Of a stretch of DNA of 52,699 bases, positions 1-7,944 are shown one piece after another (within the stretch, counting starts at the first letter, position 1; every line of letters starts with the position of its first letter). The stretch is taken from assembly GCA_017548385.1 (NCBI GenBank), contig JAFZAE010000109.1, forward strand, positions 1-52,699, given 5' to 3'. Made by a program: the position numbers and the translations under genes. The notes under the pieces were generated by a model. It saw only the letters and a list, made by a program, of their open reading frames with translations, searched no databases and was not told the DNA's origin. The DNA comes from Prevotella sp. (GTDB lineage Bacteria > Bacteroidota > Bacteroidia > Bacteroidales > Bacteroidaceae).

Positions 1-87
1 CAGGATAGCCCTACAAGCCACACCCACAAGGACATCAATGACCACCAATGCCACAAGTACGATTACGCATCTTTTTAATAATTTCAT
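1..87 (-). CDS. N-terminus of a putative SGNH/GDSL-like membrane-anchored protein (partial)
   Basis: Only the first 29 codons are inside the window. The ATG at 85-87 begins a peptide MKLLKRCVIVLVALVVIDVL, a lysine/arginine start followed by one hydrophobic helix. It lies 4 nt after the stop of the MBOAT gene on the same strand. The same layout (MBOAT, then a protein beginning MKTLLSKLALLLVIVILCDF) occurs at 10416, where the downstream gene is SGNH-like. The identification rests on this position and the similar N-terminus; no catalytic motif is visible here. If correct, it would be the DltD/AlgX-like partner of the MBOAT enzyme, anchored in the inner membrane and facing the periplasm. Confidence 0.55.
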   Translation of the reverse strand, partial: MKLLKRCVIVLVALVVIDVLVGVACRAIL

Positions 88-91
88 ATTT

Positions 92-1543
92 TTAGAATTG
101 GAAATAGATGAACTGTCCTCCATCAAGCGCACCCATGAAAATGATATAAGCGATAATAGCCACAATAGAGGCAACACTCACAAAAGTGTTTTTTGAGTGC
201 AAAAAATTGACATCCCGTTTATACTCATCTTTGAATTCCTTGAAGAACATGATAAAGATTGATGGTATTCCAAGTACAACCAATTCCATCAGTCCTTCAT
301 GATGTATACGTCCGAATCCTCTTGAGAGATTTCCCAAAGTAGCAAAGAAGTCGGTCACAGACGCAGCCCTGAAAAGTAAAGCACCTATTACACAGAGGAT
401 GAATGTGAGCAGTCTCCGGCTCCACTTGTATACTTCGTTTTTCTTTAAATTATGCTTTTTCTCCATTTTCTTTCTTTTCTTTTCCACGGCAACAATCACA
501 ATAAGAATGAAACCATGATAGAGTCCGAAGAGAACAAAGGTCCAGTTTGCCCCATGCCATGCGCCAATAACCACCAAATTGATTAATGTAGCCAGATAAA
601 GCCCCCATGGTTGCCAGCTACGAAATGCCACAGTCAATGGCATGAAAATATAGTTAGTAATCCAAGATGTCAATGAGATGTGCCATCTTCTCCAATACTC
701 AGATACATTCTGTGCAAAGAAAGGTCGTTTGAAGTTTTCTGTCACACGGAATCCCATGATTCTCGCCACACCAATGGCCATGTCGGAATATCCTGCGAAA
801 TCAGCGTACATCTGTATCAAATACAGCACAGCAGCCACACAGATAGATGTGGCATTGTGATGACTATAGTTGTTGAGAATGGCATCTGTCCATGGTGAGA
901 GCCTGTCGGCAATACACATTTTGAGAAACATACCCCAGATTACTCTCTTAAAACCTTCAGAAAAATCATCTTCATTGAAATGTCTGCTTTTTGCCATCTG
1001 TGGCAAAAAGGTATTAGGTTTGTCGATAGGTCCCGACAGAATTGTTGGGAAGAAAGCCACGTATGCCGCGAATTGCACTGGATCACGCGAAGGTATAATG
1101 TTTTCCCTATGCACCTCGATGGGGTAGCTCATCAGTTTAAAGGTGAAGAAACTTATACCGATGGGCAATATAATATTGAAAGTCCCAATATTTGCATGGA
1201 TGCCAATGGAGTTGAATAGTTTGGCAAACTCAGTAACGAAAAAGCCAAAATACTTAAAATATAGCAAGACACCGACCCCTATTACAACTCCCAACGTTGT
1301 GAGCCACGAAGCTCTTTTGGGATTTGCAACGTTGTATTTGGCAATGGCAATCCCCAGGACATAGTACAGCCCAGTGACGACAGCCAATAGTGGAAGCATT
1401 TTCCAATCTGCCAATCCATAGAAGAAGTATGATGCTATCAGCAGCCACGTGTTCTGAGCTTTCGTGAATTTCCTGAGCAGTGTAAAATAGGGTATCAGGA
1501 AAACGAGGAAGAACAGCCAGAAATTGATGGAATTGACAACCAT
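92..1543 (-). CDS. MBOAT family O-acyltransferase (DltB/AlgI-like)
   Basis: A polytopic membrane protein of 483 residues, the usual length for AlgI/DltB-type MBOAT enzymes, which move an acyl group across or at the membrane onto a polysaccharide. The family blocks are visible: YADFAGYSDMAIG (about 246-258), WRRWHISLTSW (284-294) and GAWHGANWTF (327-336), with the invariant catalytic His330. Hydrophobic segments run throughout. The gene starts 7 nt after the acyl carrier protein gene and is followed 4 nt later by the SGNH-like gene, so the three are probably one transcript. The neighbouring carrier protein suggests the acyl donor is ACP-bound. The acceptor polymer is unknown. It is one of three MBOAT genes in the window. 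Confidence 0.93.
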   Translation of the reverse strand: MVVNSINFWLFFLVFLIPYFTLLRKFTKAQNTWLLIASYFFYGLADWKMLPLLAVVTGLYYVLGIAIAKYNVANPKRASWLTTLGVVIGVGVLLYFKYFGFFVTEFAKLFNSIGIHANIGTFNIILPIGISFFTFKLMSYPIEVHRENIIPSRDPVQFAAYVAFFPTILSGPIDKPNTFLPQMAKSRHFNEDDFSEGFKRVIWGMFLKMCIADRLSPWTDAILNNYSHHNATSICVAAVLYLIQMYADFAGYSDMAIGVARIMGFRVTENFKRPFFAQNVSEYWRRWHISLTSWITNYIFMPLTVAFRSWQPWGLYLATLINLVVIGAWHGANWTFVLFGLYHGFILIVIVAVEKKRKKMEKKHNLKKNEVYKWSRRLLTFILCVIGALLFRAASVTDFFATLGNLSRGFGRIHHEGLMELVVLGIPSIFIMFFKEFKDEYKRDVNFLHSKNTFVSVASIVAIIAYIIFMGALDGGQFIYFQF

Positions 1544-1550
1544 TTACGCC

Positions 1551-1790
1551 TTATAATTTTTTTAGGATGGAATCCACCATCTCTCCCACATTATTCCATT
1601 TCATAATTTCCAAGGATGTAAATTTCACCCCAAAATGTTTTTCCGTGGCCACAATGAGCTGAATATGGCTCAAAGAGTCCCATTCCTCTATATCATCGGC
1701 AGAAGTAGTGTCTGTAAGTTCTACATCCTCCAAGTCGAGTACATCACTAAAAATTTCGCTCAGTTGACTGAGAATTTCATTTCTATCCAT
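1551..1790 (-). CDS. Acyl carrier protein, dedicated
   Basis: A 79-residue acidic carrier protein. The phosphopantetheine attachment motif reads EEWDSLSHIQL, with Ser39 in the canonical D-S-L context; the length and helix pattern are typical of ACP/DltC proteins. It sits between an FkbH-like gene (179 nt upstream) and an MBOAT gene (7 nt downstream). FkbH proteins load small acyl groups, classically glyceryl from 1,3-bisphosphoglycerate, onto such carriers. It is therefore probably a dedicated carrier for a short acyl group later used by the MBOAT enzyme, not the fatty-acid synthesis ACP. It would act in the cytoplasm after activation by a phosphopantetheinyl transferase that is not in this window. 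Confidence 0.92.
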   Translation of the reverse strand: MDRNEILSQLSEIFSDVLDLEDVELTDTTSADDIEEWDSLSHIQLIVATEKHFGVKFTSLEIMKWNNVGEMVDSILKKL

Positions 1791-1969
1791 TCTTATTCAA
1801 TTATTTATTGTTATTATTCTTCTATGTTTACCATCTAGTTCACTAAATACATTAAATCAGAACTATTCACGAAACCGACTCCATCGCCTCCAAGCAAATA
1901 AAAGAGAAGAGAGCGAAAACAAAAGTCAATAAGAATATGTATTTTATCAAATAATAATATATAATATAA

Positions 1970-3706
1970 TTATTGCTTGACATCTATATAGCAAGTAAGA
2001 GACTGATAATTATCTAATATAAGTTCGTAAAGAAAGGTATCCCCTCCTTCTATCTTTTTGAATCCCAGCGAAGGATAATGTTGTTCCACCATTTTGTTTT
2101 TCGCTGTTGGGATATATTCTCCCACAATACGCCGGAACCCTGCATTTTTTGCCCTCTCCACCATTGTGTTAAGAGTAAAATTTTCCATACCACGTTTCAA
2201 CACCCTACAACTCATAAACCACGTATCGACAAAGAGCGAATCCTCGTCTAATGGTTTCATGATGACGACAGCAATCAACCCGTTGTCACCAAATCTATCT
2301 TCGAGTGTGAAACTCAAGTCGATAACATCTGGATTGTCAGCCATTGCCGCAATATCAGCCTCTGTATATCTGATGGTTCTCAGATTGAACTGGTTACTCC
2401 GCTGAGACAATTGTGCCACACGAGGCGTGTTAAATTTTGTGAACCCACTGACCGTAGAGACCATATTGAGCGATTTGAGAAAATCGGCCTCATTGGTAAA
2501 TGTTTTTGACAATGAGACACGTTTTGCCTCCACCTGATATTGTTTTGTCCTATCTTTATCCGCCTGACTATAGGAAGCCGTCTCGAAAAGATTGAGTGAA
2601 TACAGGTACTCTAAATACTCCCCTGGGTCTTCAGGCAATTCCGGCACCGTGATACCCTTAATGTTTTCCCTGACTATATTACGTTCAAAGGGATTGTCAT
2701 CCAAGAAAACCATAGAGTCGAAAGAGATATTAAGTATGCTCTGTATGGTGCGGATATTATCCACCTTTGTTTCCCAGTTGGCTTGGAACACAGCGATATC
2801 ATCAAGTTTTAAAATCATGTCAGGGTGTTTCTCGAAAGGCTCCTTGGCTGTATCTTCATTGTTTTTGGATGCAACACAAATAATTATTCCACGCTGTCGT
2901 AATTTTTTCACCCACATTTGGAATTCGGTAAAAGCCTTTCCTATACCCAAGCCATGACCTAAATTAATCCCTTCGATACCATCGTCGCCAATCACTCCTC
3001 CCCACACAGTATTGTCGAGGTCGAGAATGAGGCATTTTTTAAACTGTCCCTTGATGGCACACACGATATCCATCACCCTTGATGCCACAATAGGCAGAGC
3101 ATCAACGCTGAGCACCATCTCTGTACTCACATACACATTCGGAGTGAACATAAAATCTCGCCCATATTTGTTTTGAACAGCTGCAAGATCACACAAAAAG
3201 AGATTGGTGCATTTTTGTGATAGTAGCATCAGCCCTTCATTCAATTTTCTCACTTGCCAAGTAAAAGAAGAAGACACCTTATTGGCATAACTCCCAAAGA
3301 CGGTATCCTCGATTTCCGGATAATTGAAATAGACAATTATCTTATTAGCAAAAAAAGGATTTGTACAGATAGATTCCACAAATTGTAGCCTCTGTTCGGC
3401 GACATCTGCCTGTTCAGCCATAGATAACATACTATGGCACTCTCCCAATTTATGTGTGGATTGAAATACTACAATGAAATCAGCATCAAATTGATACAGT
3501 TCACTTGTAGGGTCAAGGAATTGTCGTTCAACTTGATTGTATTCAGCCTCAAATAAATCTATGTTGTATCCTCTTTCCACCCCCATTCCTTTAATGGCTG
3601 TACAGAGCAACTGGGTAGCCGTATCTCCCACCAACGCCATTTTTATACTGGGAAAAGTACTGGAGTCTTTTTTGAGATTCTTTTTGAGAGTTTTTAAATC
3701 AATCAT
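1970..3706 (-). CDS. FkbH-like HAD-IIIC protein (acyl loading onto ACP)
   Basis: 578 residues in the usual three-part FkbH layout: an N-terminal domain (about 20-215), a HAD-IIIC domain (about 222-370) and a GNAT-like C-terminal domain (about 420-578). HAD motif I is LILDLDNTVWGG, with nucleophile Asp229 and Asp231. Motif III lies in VASKNNEDTA and motif IV in FLDDNPFERN. FkbH homologues in polyketide pathways dephosphorylate 1,3-bisphosphoglycerate and load glyceryl on an ACP; some relatives load lactyl. The ATG at 3706 was chosen because an upstream in-frame extension starts only with TTG at 3730. A promoter lies at 3783-3813. The ACP and MBOAT genes follow, which suggests a glyceryl- or lactyl-type substituent. 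The exact acyl group cannot be read from the sequence. Confidence 0.88.
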   Translation of the reverse strand: MIDLKTLKKNLKKDSSTFPSIKMALVGDTATQLLCTAIKGMGVERGYNIDLFEAEYNQVERQFLDPTSELYQFDADFIVVFQSTHKLGECHSMLSMAEQADVAEQRLQFVESICTNPFFANKIIVYFNYPEIEDTVFGSYANKVSSSFTWQVRKLNEGLMLLSQKCTNLFLCDLAAVQNKYGRDFMFTPNVYVSTEMVLSVDALPIVASRVMDIVCAIKGQFKKCLILDLDNTVWGGVIGDDGIEGINLGHGLGIGKAFTEFQMWVKKLRQRGIIICVASKNNEDTAKEPFEKHPDMILKLDDIAVFQANWETKVDNIRTIQSILNISFDSMVFLDDNPFERNIVRENIKGITVPELPEDPGEYLEYLYSLNLFETASYSQADKDRTKQYQVEAKRVSLSKTFTNEADFLKSLNMVSTVSGFTKFNTPRVAQLSQRSNQFNLRTIRYTEADIAAMADNPDVIDLSFTLEDRFGDNGLIAVVIMKPLDEDSLFVDTWFMSCRVLKRGMENFTLNTMVERAKNAGFRRIVGEYIPTAKNKMVEQHYPSLGFKKIEGGDTFLYELILDNYQSLTCYIDVKQ

Positions 3707-3782
3707 TAAATTACAAGTTTTATCAAACAATCATTGTCTCTTCAACAAAGACTATCCTCATGAGAAATTATAAAATTGTGTG

Positions 3783-3813
3783 CAAAAATAATGAAAAACG
3801 AATAATAAACCAA
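3783..3813 (-). promoter_or_regulatory. Promoter of the FkbH-ACP-MBOAT operon
   Basis: On the minus strand there is a TATTTTTG element (3790 to 3783) matching the Bacteroidetes -7 consensus TAnnTTTG, with TTG (3813 to 3811) 20 nt upstream as the -33 element. Transcription would start near 3776, about 70 nt before the ATG at 3706. This is a pattern match only. Confidence 0.55.
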
Positions 3814-3957
3814 CAAATTACAATAATAAAATATCAATTTTCCCAAAAAGAACTTCGAATGGATGTTAACAGTATAAAAAACATAAAACTTGAAGTGGTC
3901 AAATGTAAAAAAGTGACAAAAACTCCGAAAAACTGAACAACAAATGTGTTTTTTTTA

Positions 3958-3965
3958 TATCTTTG
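3958..3965 (+). promoter_or_regulatory. Putative -7 element of the AraC-type regulator gene
   Basis: TATCTTTG matches the Bacteroidetes TAnnTTTG element and would place the transcription start near 3972, 22 nt before the ATG at 3994. No convincing TTG is seen at the -33 position. The site overlaps a possible upstream start at 3946, which argues against that longer reading. Confidence 0.55.
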
Positions 3966-3993
3966 TGGCATAATTACAGATAAAGAAAAAAAG

Positions 3994-4857
3994 ATGATAA
4001 ACATTACAGTGCCTCAAGCCAAGGAATTTATTGGTAAGAACTCATGTATCGGTGATGATTTAGCACTTTTTAGCCGTTTCGAAGATGTGCCATTAGCCAC
4101 AGATCCACGCAGGGTGAACTGCTTTTTTGTTGCTTTATGTCTTGAAGGCAGCGCTTGCTATACTGTTGATACGAAAGAACAGATGGTAAGAAAAAATGAC
4201 GTCATCGTGGTGAACGACGGTCAAGTTATTAGCGGCTATCATCTTAGCCCCGACAGCCGTGGCGTAGCAATTTTGGCATCAAATGATTTTTTTGCAGAAA
4301 TCATCAAAGAGGTTCATGAGATGTCACAATTGTTTTTGTTTGCCTACTCCAGTCCTGTTTTCAATTTGACCGACGACAAGGCAAAAGTATTCATGGAATA
4401 TTTCGATGTAATCAAAAGCAAAGTAGACGACAGCAGCCATCATTTCCGAACAGAATTGACCATGTCGTTGCTAAAGGCAATGATCTACGACATAGGCAAT
4501 GAAATATACCAAAAACAGATTAATGGTCCAAAACGTACACGTGCGGAAGTGATTTTTAATGACTTCATCACCCTGGTGAAAGAACACTTCCAACATGAGC
4601 GCCGTGTCAGTTGGTATGGTGAACAATTAAACATCACCCCAAAATATCTTTCCGAGACGGTGAAACATATCAGCCGCCGCACACCAAATGACTGGATAGA
4701 TTATTTCGTAACGCTTGAGATACGTGTGCTTTTAAAAAACACAACAATGAGTATCAAGGAAATTGCCGAACATATGCATTTTCCGAATCAGTCATTTCTC
4801 GGAAAATACTTCAAGGAACATGTTGGTACATCGCCGTCAAAATACCGACGTAGTTAG
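3994..4857 (+). CDS. AraC family transcriptional regulator
   Basis: 287 residues with an N-terminal cupin-like sensor region and a C-terminal AraC double helix-turn-helix (about 190-287). The first helix-turn-helix reads around YGEQLNITPKYLSETVK. The second, SIKEIAEHMHFPNQSFLGKYF, is followed by the typical GTSPSKYR end. An in-frame ATG at 3946 lies upstream of the promoter-like element at 3958, so the ATG at 3994 is preferred. The gene is divergent from the FkbH operon, with 287 nt between the two starts, so regulation of that operon is possible but unproven. It ends one base before the convergent DUF3109 gene. The effector is unknown. Confidence 0.9.
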   Translation: MINITVPQAKEFIGKNSCIGDDLALFSRFEDVPLATDPRRVNCFFVALCLEGSACYTVDTKEQMVRKNDVIVVNDGQVISGYHLSPDSRGVAILASNDFFAEIIKEVHEMSQLFLFAYSSPVFNLTDDKAKVFMEYFDVIKSKVDDSSHHFRTELTMSLLKAMIYDIGNEIYQKQINGPKRTRAEVIFNDFITLVKEHFQHERRVSWYGEQLNITPKYLSETVKHISRRTPNDWIDYFVTLEIRVLLKNTTMSIKEIAEHMHFPNQSFLGKYFKEHVGTSPSKYRRS

Positions 4858-4858
4858 G

Positions 4859-5449
4859 TTAGGGCAAATGCTGTGCTATCTTTACCAGTTCCTCATACCA
4901 TTCCTCACCAAATCTTCTGACAAGTGGCTGTTTAAGAAACTCATATAAGGGAATGTTCAGTTCTTGTCCCTTTTTCACTGCGTCAGCACATATTATCCAC
5001 CTATTATAATTTAGCGCCACCATCCCATTGGAGAGTTTTTTTTCCCTGATGGGATAAAGAGCACAACTAATAGGTTTGCAAAAACGGGTCTTCCCTACTC
5101 TAAAAGCTTTTTCGAGTGAGCACAAACAATATCCTTCTTTATAGCACGTAAACACACAATCTTTCCCTGCCACGATACTGGTGACAAGATCGCCCTCAGA
5201 ATCAGTATATGCAACGCCCTGTTTGTCGATGACGGTTTGGGCCGAAGCCGACAAGTCGCCCCACACTTCATCCAATACGTTTTCTATTTCTGCCACCTCG
5301 TCAATAGTGACAGGTGCCCCGGCATCGCCCTCGACACAACATTGTCCATGACATTTGCTGAGGTCACAACAAAAGCGTTCGGTGAGGATTTCTGGAGAAA
5401 GCAGGACATTGCCCACTTGTATGATTGGAAAGATTCTCTCTCTATTCAT
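4859..5449 (-). CDS. DUF3109 family cysteine-rich protein
   Basis: 196 residues and rich in cysteine. Clusters read CCDLSKCHGQCC (about 28-39), a middle C-x3-C-x5-C-x-C group (in DCVFTCYKEGYCLCS) and FCKPISCALYP near residue 140. This pattern fits DUF3109, a family common in Bacteroidetes whose cysteines resemble metal- or Fe-S-binding sets; its function is not established. The gene follows ung after 6 nt, and gpmI-ung-DUF3109 looks like one operon. It ends tail to tail with the AraC gene. It is probably a conserved housekeeping-type gene, not part of the glycan loci. Confidence 0.85.
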   Translation of the reverse strand: MNRERIFPIIQVGNVLLSPEILTERFCCDLSKCHGQCCVEGDAGAPVTIDEVAEIENVLDEVWGDLSASAQTVIDKQGVAYTDSEGDLVTSIVAGKDCVFTCYKEGYCLCSLEKAFRVGKTRFCKPISCALYPIREKKLSNGMVALNYNRWIICADAVKKGQELNIPLYEFLKQPLVRRFGEEWYEELVKIAQHLP

Positions 5450-5455
5450 AACACA

Positions 5456-6121
5456 TCACCAGATGACAGGTTGCATACCATGCTGAATCAAATAATTATT
5501 TGTTAGTGAGAAATGATGGTTGCCAAACCACCCTCCTCTGTTGGCCGACAATGGTGATGGATGCACAGACTGCAACACGAGGTGTCGCGAGCGATCAATC
5601 AGTGCAGCCTTGCTGCGTGCATAGCCTCCCCAAAGTATAAACACAAGGTGGTCTCTTCCATTATTGAGTGCACGGATAGCTGCATCAGTGAATTCCTCCC
5701 ATCCTTTGTGTTGGTGGCTTGCAGCAATATGTTCTCTTACCGTAAGTGTGGCATTTAACAGTAAAACTCCTTGTTGTGCCCATCTGGTAAGATTGCCTGT
5801 GAGGGGTATAGGTGTACCTAGGTCAAGTTCTATCTCCTTGAAGATATTAATAAGAGACGGTGGCATGGGCATGCCATCTGGCACCGAAAAGCTCAGTCCC
5901 ATGGCCTGCCCTTGCTCATGATAGGGATCTTGTCCAATGATGACAACCCTCACCTTATCAAAAGGACACAGGTTGAAAGCATTGAAAATCAACTTGCCGG
6001 GCGGATAACATCTATACTGTGCATATTCCTGTCGTACAGTATTTACCAATGCTGCGAAATATGGCTTTTCGAACTCACCAGCAAGTTGATTTTTCCATGT
6101 TTCTTCAATTTTAACATTCAT
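5456..6121 (-). CDS. ung: Uracil-DNA glycosylase (family 1)
   Basis: 221 residues, the normal size for family 1 Ung, which removes uracil from DNA in base-excision repair. The water-activating motif GQDPYH is at 63-68 (Asp65), the uracil-binding block LLLNATLTVR at about 120-129, and the DNA-intercalation loop VHPSPLS at about 186-192 (His187). All key residues are present. The gene starts 12 nt after gpmI and is followed closely by the DUF3109 gene, so it is likely co-transcribed from the gpmI promoter. The protein is cytoplasmic and has no signal peptide. Confidence 0.97.
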   Translation of the reverse strand: MNVKIEETWKNQLAGEFEKPYFAALVNTVRQEYAQYRCYPPGKLIFNAFNLCPFDKVRVVIIGQDPYHEQGQAMGLSFSVPDGMPMPPSLINIFKEIELDLGTPIPLTGNLTRWAQQGVLLLNATLTVREHIAASHQHKGWEEFTDAAIRALNNGRDHLVFILWGGYARSKAALIDRSRHLVLQSVHPSPLSANRGGWFGNHHFSLTNNYLIQHGMQPVIW

Positions 6122-6133
6122 ATCCTCAATCTG

Positions 6134-7660
6134 CTAAGGCCTGTCGATGATGAGGTTGCTACCCGTCATATCGTCTGGTTGTTCAAGCCCCATAATATGC
6201 AAGAGAGACGGAGCCACATCGGCTAATCGACCATCTCTTACGACTGCACTGTTGTTTTCAGTGACATAGATGAAGGGGACAGGATTGAGTGAATGTGCTG
6301 TATTAGGGGTACCATCAGGGTTGATAGCATTGTCGGCATTGCCATGATCTGCAATGATAATAGCCTCATAATCATTCGCTTTTGCTGCCTCTATAACATC
6401 GTGCACACAATGATCAACAGCCCATACAGCCTTGGCGATGGCATTGTAGACACCTGTATGTCCCACCATGTCGCCATTGGCGAAGTTCACCACAATAAAG
6501 TCATACATTCTTGTATTAATTGCTGCAACAAGTCGGTCTTTCACCTCGTAAGCACTCATTTCAGGTTTTAAGTCGTAAGTAGGCACTTTAGGGGAGGCTA
6601 CAAGTATACGATCCTCGTTCTCAAAAGGTTTTTCCCTTCCACCATTAAAGAAGAATGTTACGTGAGCATATTTTTCGGTTTCTGCCGTATGTAGTTGTTT
6701 TTTCCCACATTTTGAGAGATATTCGCCCAAAGTGTCTTCCACGTTTTCCTTCGGGAAGAGGATGTGCACACCTGTGAAATTGGCATCGTAGGGGGTCATA
6801 CAATAATATTGCAGTCCAGGGATGGTTTTCATGCCCTGCTCAGGCATATCCTGCTGAGTGAGTACGGTGGTCAGCTCTTTGGCACGGTCGTTGCGGAAAT
6901 TGATGAAAATCACCACATCCCCTTCCTCTATCACGCCATTGACTGTAGCATTATGAATAGGCTTGATAAACTCATCAGTGACATTTTCATCGTAGCTTTC
7001 CTGCATAGCCTGCAACATATTGTCACTTTGTTTTCCCTGCCCGTTGACAATCAAATCATAAGCCTCCTTGACACGTTCCCATCGCTTATCACGGTCCATG
7101 GCATAGAAACGCCCCACGATAGAAGCGATGTTTGCATCGTTTGCCTTACATACATTTTGTAATTGTTCAATGAATCCGATACCCGACCGAGGGTCTGTGT
7201 CACGACCGTCCATAAAACAATGAACGAAAGTCTGGTTTTTCAAACCATACTCCTTACCCACTTCAATGAGCTTAAACAGATGGTCAAGCGATGAATGGAC
7301 GCCACCATTCGACGTTAGCCCCATGAGGTGTAGTTTTTTCCCGTTCTCTTTGGCATACGAAAAAGCGGCCTTAACCTGTGGATTTTCCAAGATGCTGTTA
7401 TCTCTGCATGCTCTGTTAATTTTTACCAAATCCTGATAGACAACACGCCCCGCTCCGATGTTGAGATGTCCCACCTCAGAGTTTCCCATCTGACCATCGG
7501 GCAGTCCTACATCCTCTCCAGAAGCCTGTAGTTGGGAATGAGGATTAACTGCGTTGAGATAGTCCAAATAAGGTGTTGGTGTGTTGTAGATAACGTCTCC
7601 TTTTCCCTGTTTTCCGATACCCCATCCATCGAGTATCATAAGAAGTGCTTTTTTTGCCAT
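6134..7660 (-). CDS. gpmI: 2,3-bisphosphoglycerate-independent phosphoglycerate mutase
   Basis: 508 residues, as expected for cofactor-independent mutases of the alkaline-phosphatase superfamily, which interconvert 3- and 2-phosphoglycerate in glycolysis and gluconeogenesis. The N-terminal metal site ILDGWG contains Asp11. The phosphorylated serine is in [11 protein letters not shown] (Ser61). Further metal-site blocks are [13 protein letters not shown] and IADHGNADN. Start and end fit the family. It leads an operon with ung and the DUF3109 gene and is preceded by a good promoter at 7795-7825. It is a housekeeping gene, though it is relevant that FkbH enzymes use a nearby glycolytic metabolite. 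Confidence 0.97.
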   Translation of the reverse strand: MAKKALLMILDGWGIGKQGKGDVIYNTPTPYLDYLNAVNPHSQLQASGEDVGLPDGQMGNSEVGHLNIGAGRVVYQDLVKINRACRDNSILENPQVKAAFSYAKENGKKLHLMGLTSNGGVHSSLDHLFKLIEVGKEYGLKNQTFVHCFMDGRDTDPRSGIGFIEQLQNVCKANDANIASIVGRFYAMDRDKRWERVKEAYDLIVNGQGKQSDNMLQAMQESYDENVTDEFIKPIHNATVNGVIEEGDVVIFINFRNDRAKELTTVLTQQDMPEQGMKTIPGLQYYCMTPYDANFTGVHILFPKENVEDTLGEYLSKCGKKQLHTAETEKYAHVTFFFNGGREKPFENEDRILVASPKVPTYDLKPEMSAYEVKDRLVAAINTRMYDFIVVNFANGDMVGHTGVYNAIAKAVWAVDHCVHDVIEAAKANDYEAIIIADHGNADNAINPDGTPNTAHSLNPVPFIYVTENNSAVVRDGRLADVAPSLLHIMGLEQPDDMTGSNLIIDRP

Positions 7661-7792
7661 AATTATTATTGATTTAGTTTTCTATATTCTCGATTACAAG
7701 TAGGTGTTCTAAAACATCTATAAATATTATTAATGTACTACATCAATTTTGTGTACTAGAGATGCTAATTAATAAAATATAACGTTTGCGGC

Positions 7793-7875
7793 TGCAAAGT
7801 TACGTAAAATCAAGCGCAGAACAAAATGAACTCGTTCATTTTTTATGCCGCGATGGAGTAACTTATCTAAAGTTA
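7793..7875. repeat. Promoter-associated intergenic repeat, copy A
   Basis: About 83 nt that align with 26045-26124 with only a few gaps. Shared blocks are TGCAAAGTTAC, GCAGAACAAAA, a GAAC/GTTC inverted repeat (here GAACTCGTTC at 7828-7837) and AACTTATC followed by AAAGT. On the minus strand it carries the gpmI promoter, and the inverted repeat sits just upstream of the -33 element. The two copies precede unrelated genes (gpmI and an MBOAT gene). It may be a mobile or recurrent promoter module, or a shared operator. Confidence 0.7.
7795..7825 (-). promoter_or_regulatory. Promoter of gpmI-ung-DUF3109
   Basis: Minus-strand TAACTTTG (7802 to 7795) is a match to TAnnTTTG, with TTTG (7825 to 7822) 19 nt upstream. 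Transcription would start near 7788, about 128 nt before the gpmI ATG. The inverted repeat GAACTCGTTC (7828-7837) lies immediately upstream and could bind a regulator. Confidence 0.7.
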
Positions 7876-7893
7876 ATGAAAAAACCGAAAATC

Positions 7894-7925
7894 TTTGTCT
7901 ATAATAAAAAAATAATATATCTTTG
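7894..7925 (+). promoter_or_regulatory. Promoter at the head of glycan block 1
   Basis: TTTG at 7894-7897 and TATCTTTG at 7918-7925, separated by 20 nt, form a textbook Bacteroidetes promoter. The predicted start of transcription is about 7 nt downstream, leaving a short leader before the ATG at 7945. It diverges from the gpmI promoter. Confidence 0.75.
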
Positions 7926-7944
7926 CACATCTTAAAAAATTGAT

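Noticed and set aside
3707-3730. Upstream TTG start of the FkbH-like protein
   Set aside because: An ATG eight codons later gives the expected start, and the extra residues have no family support.
3946-3993. Longer N-terminus for the AraC gene
   Set aside because: The extra codons run across a TAnnTTTG promoter element and give a Phe/Leu-rich stretch that does not fit the family start.
6764-7162. 132-codon plus-strand ORF
   Set aside because: It lies fully inside gpmI on the other strand; gpmI has all its motifs.
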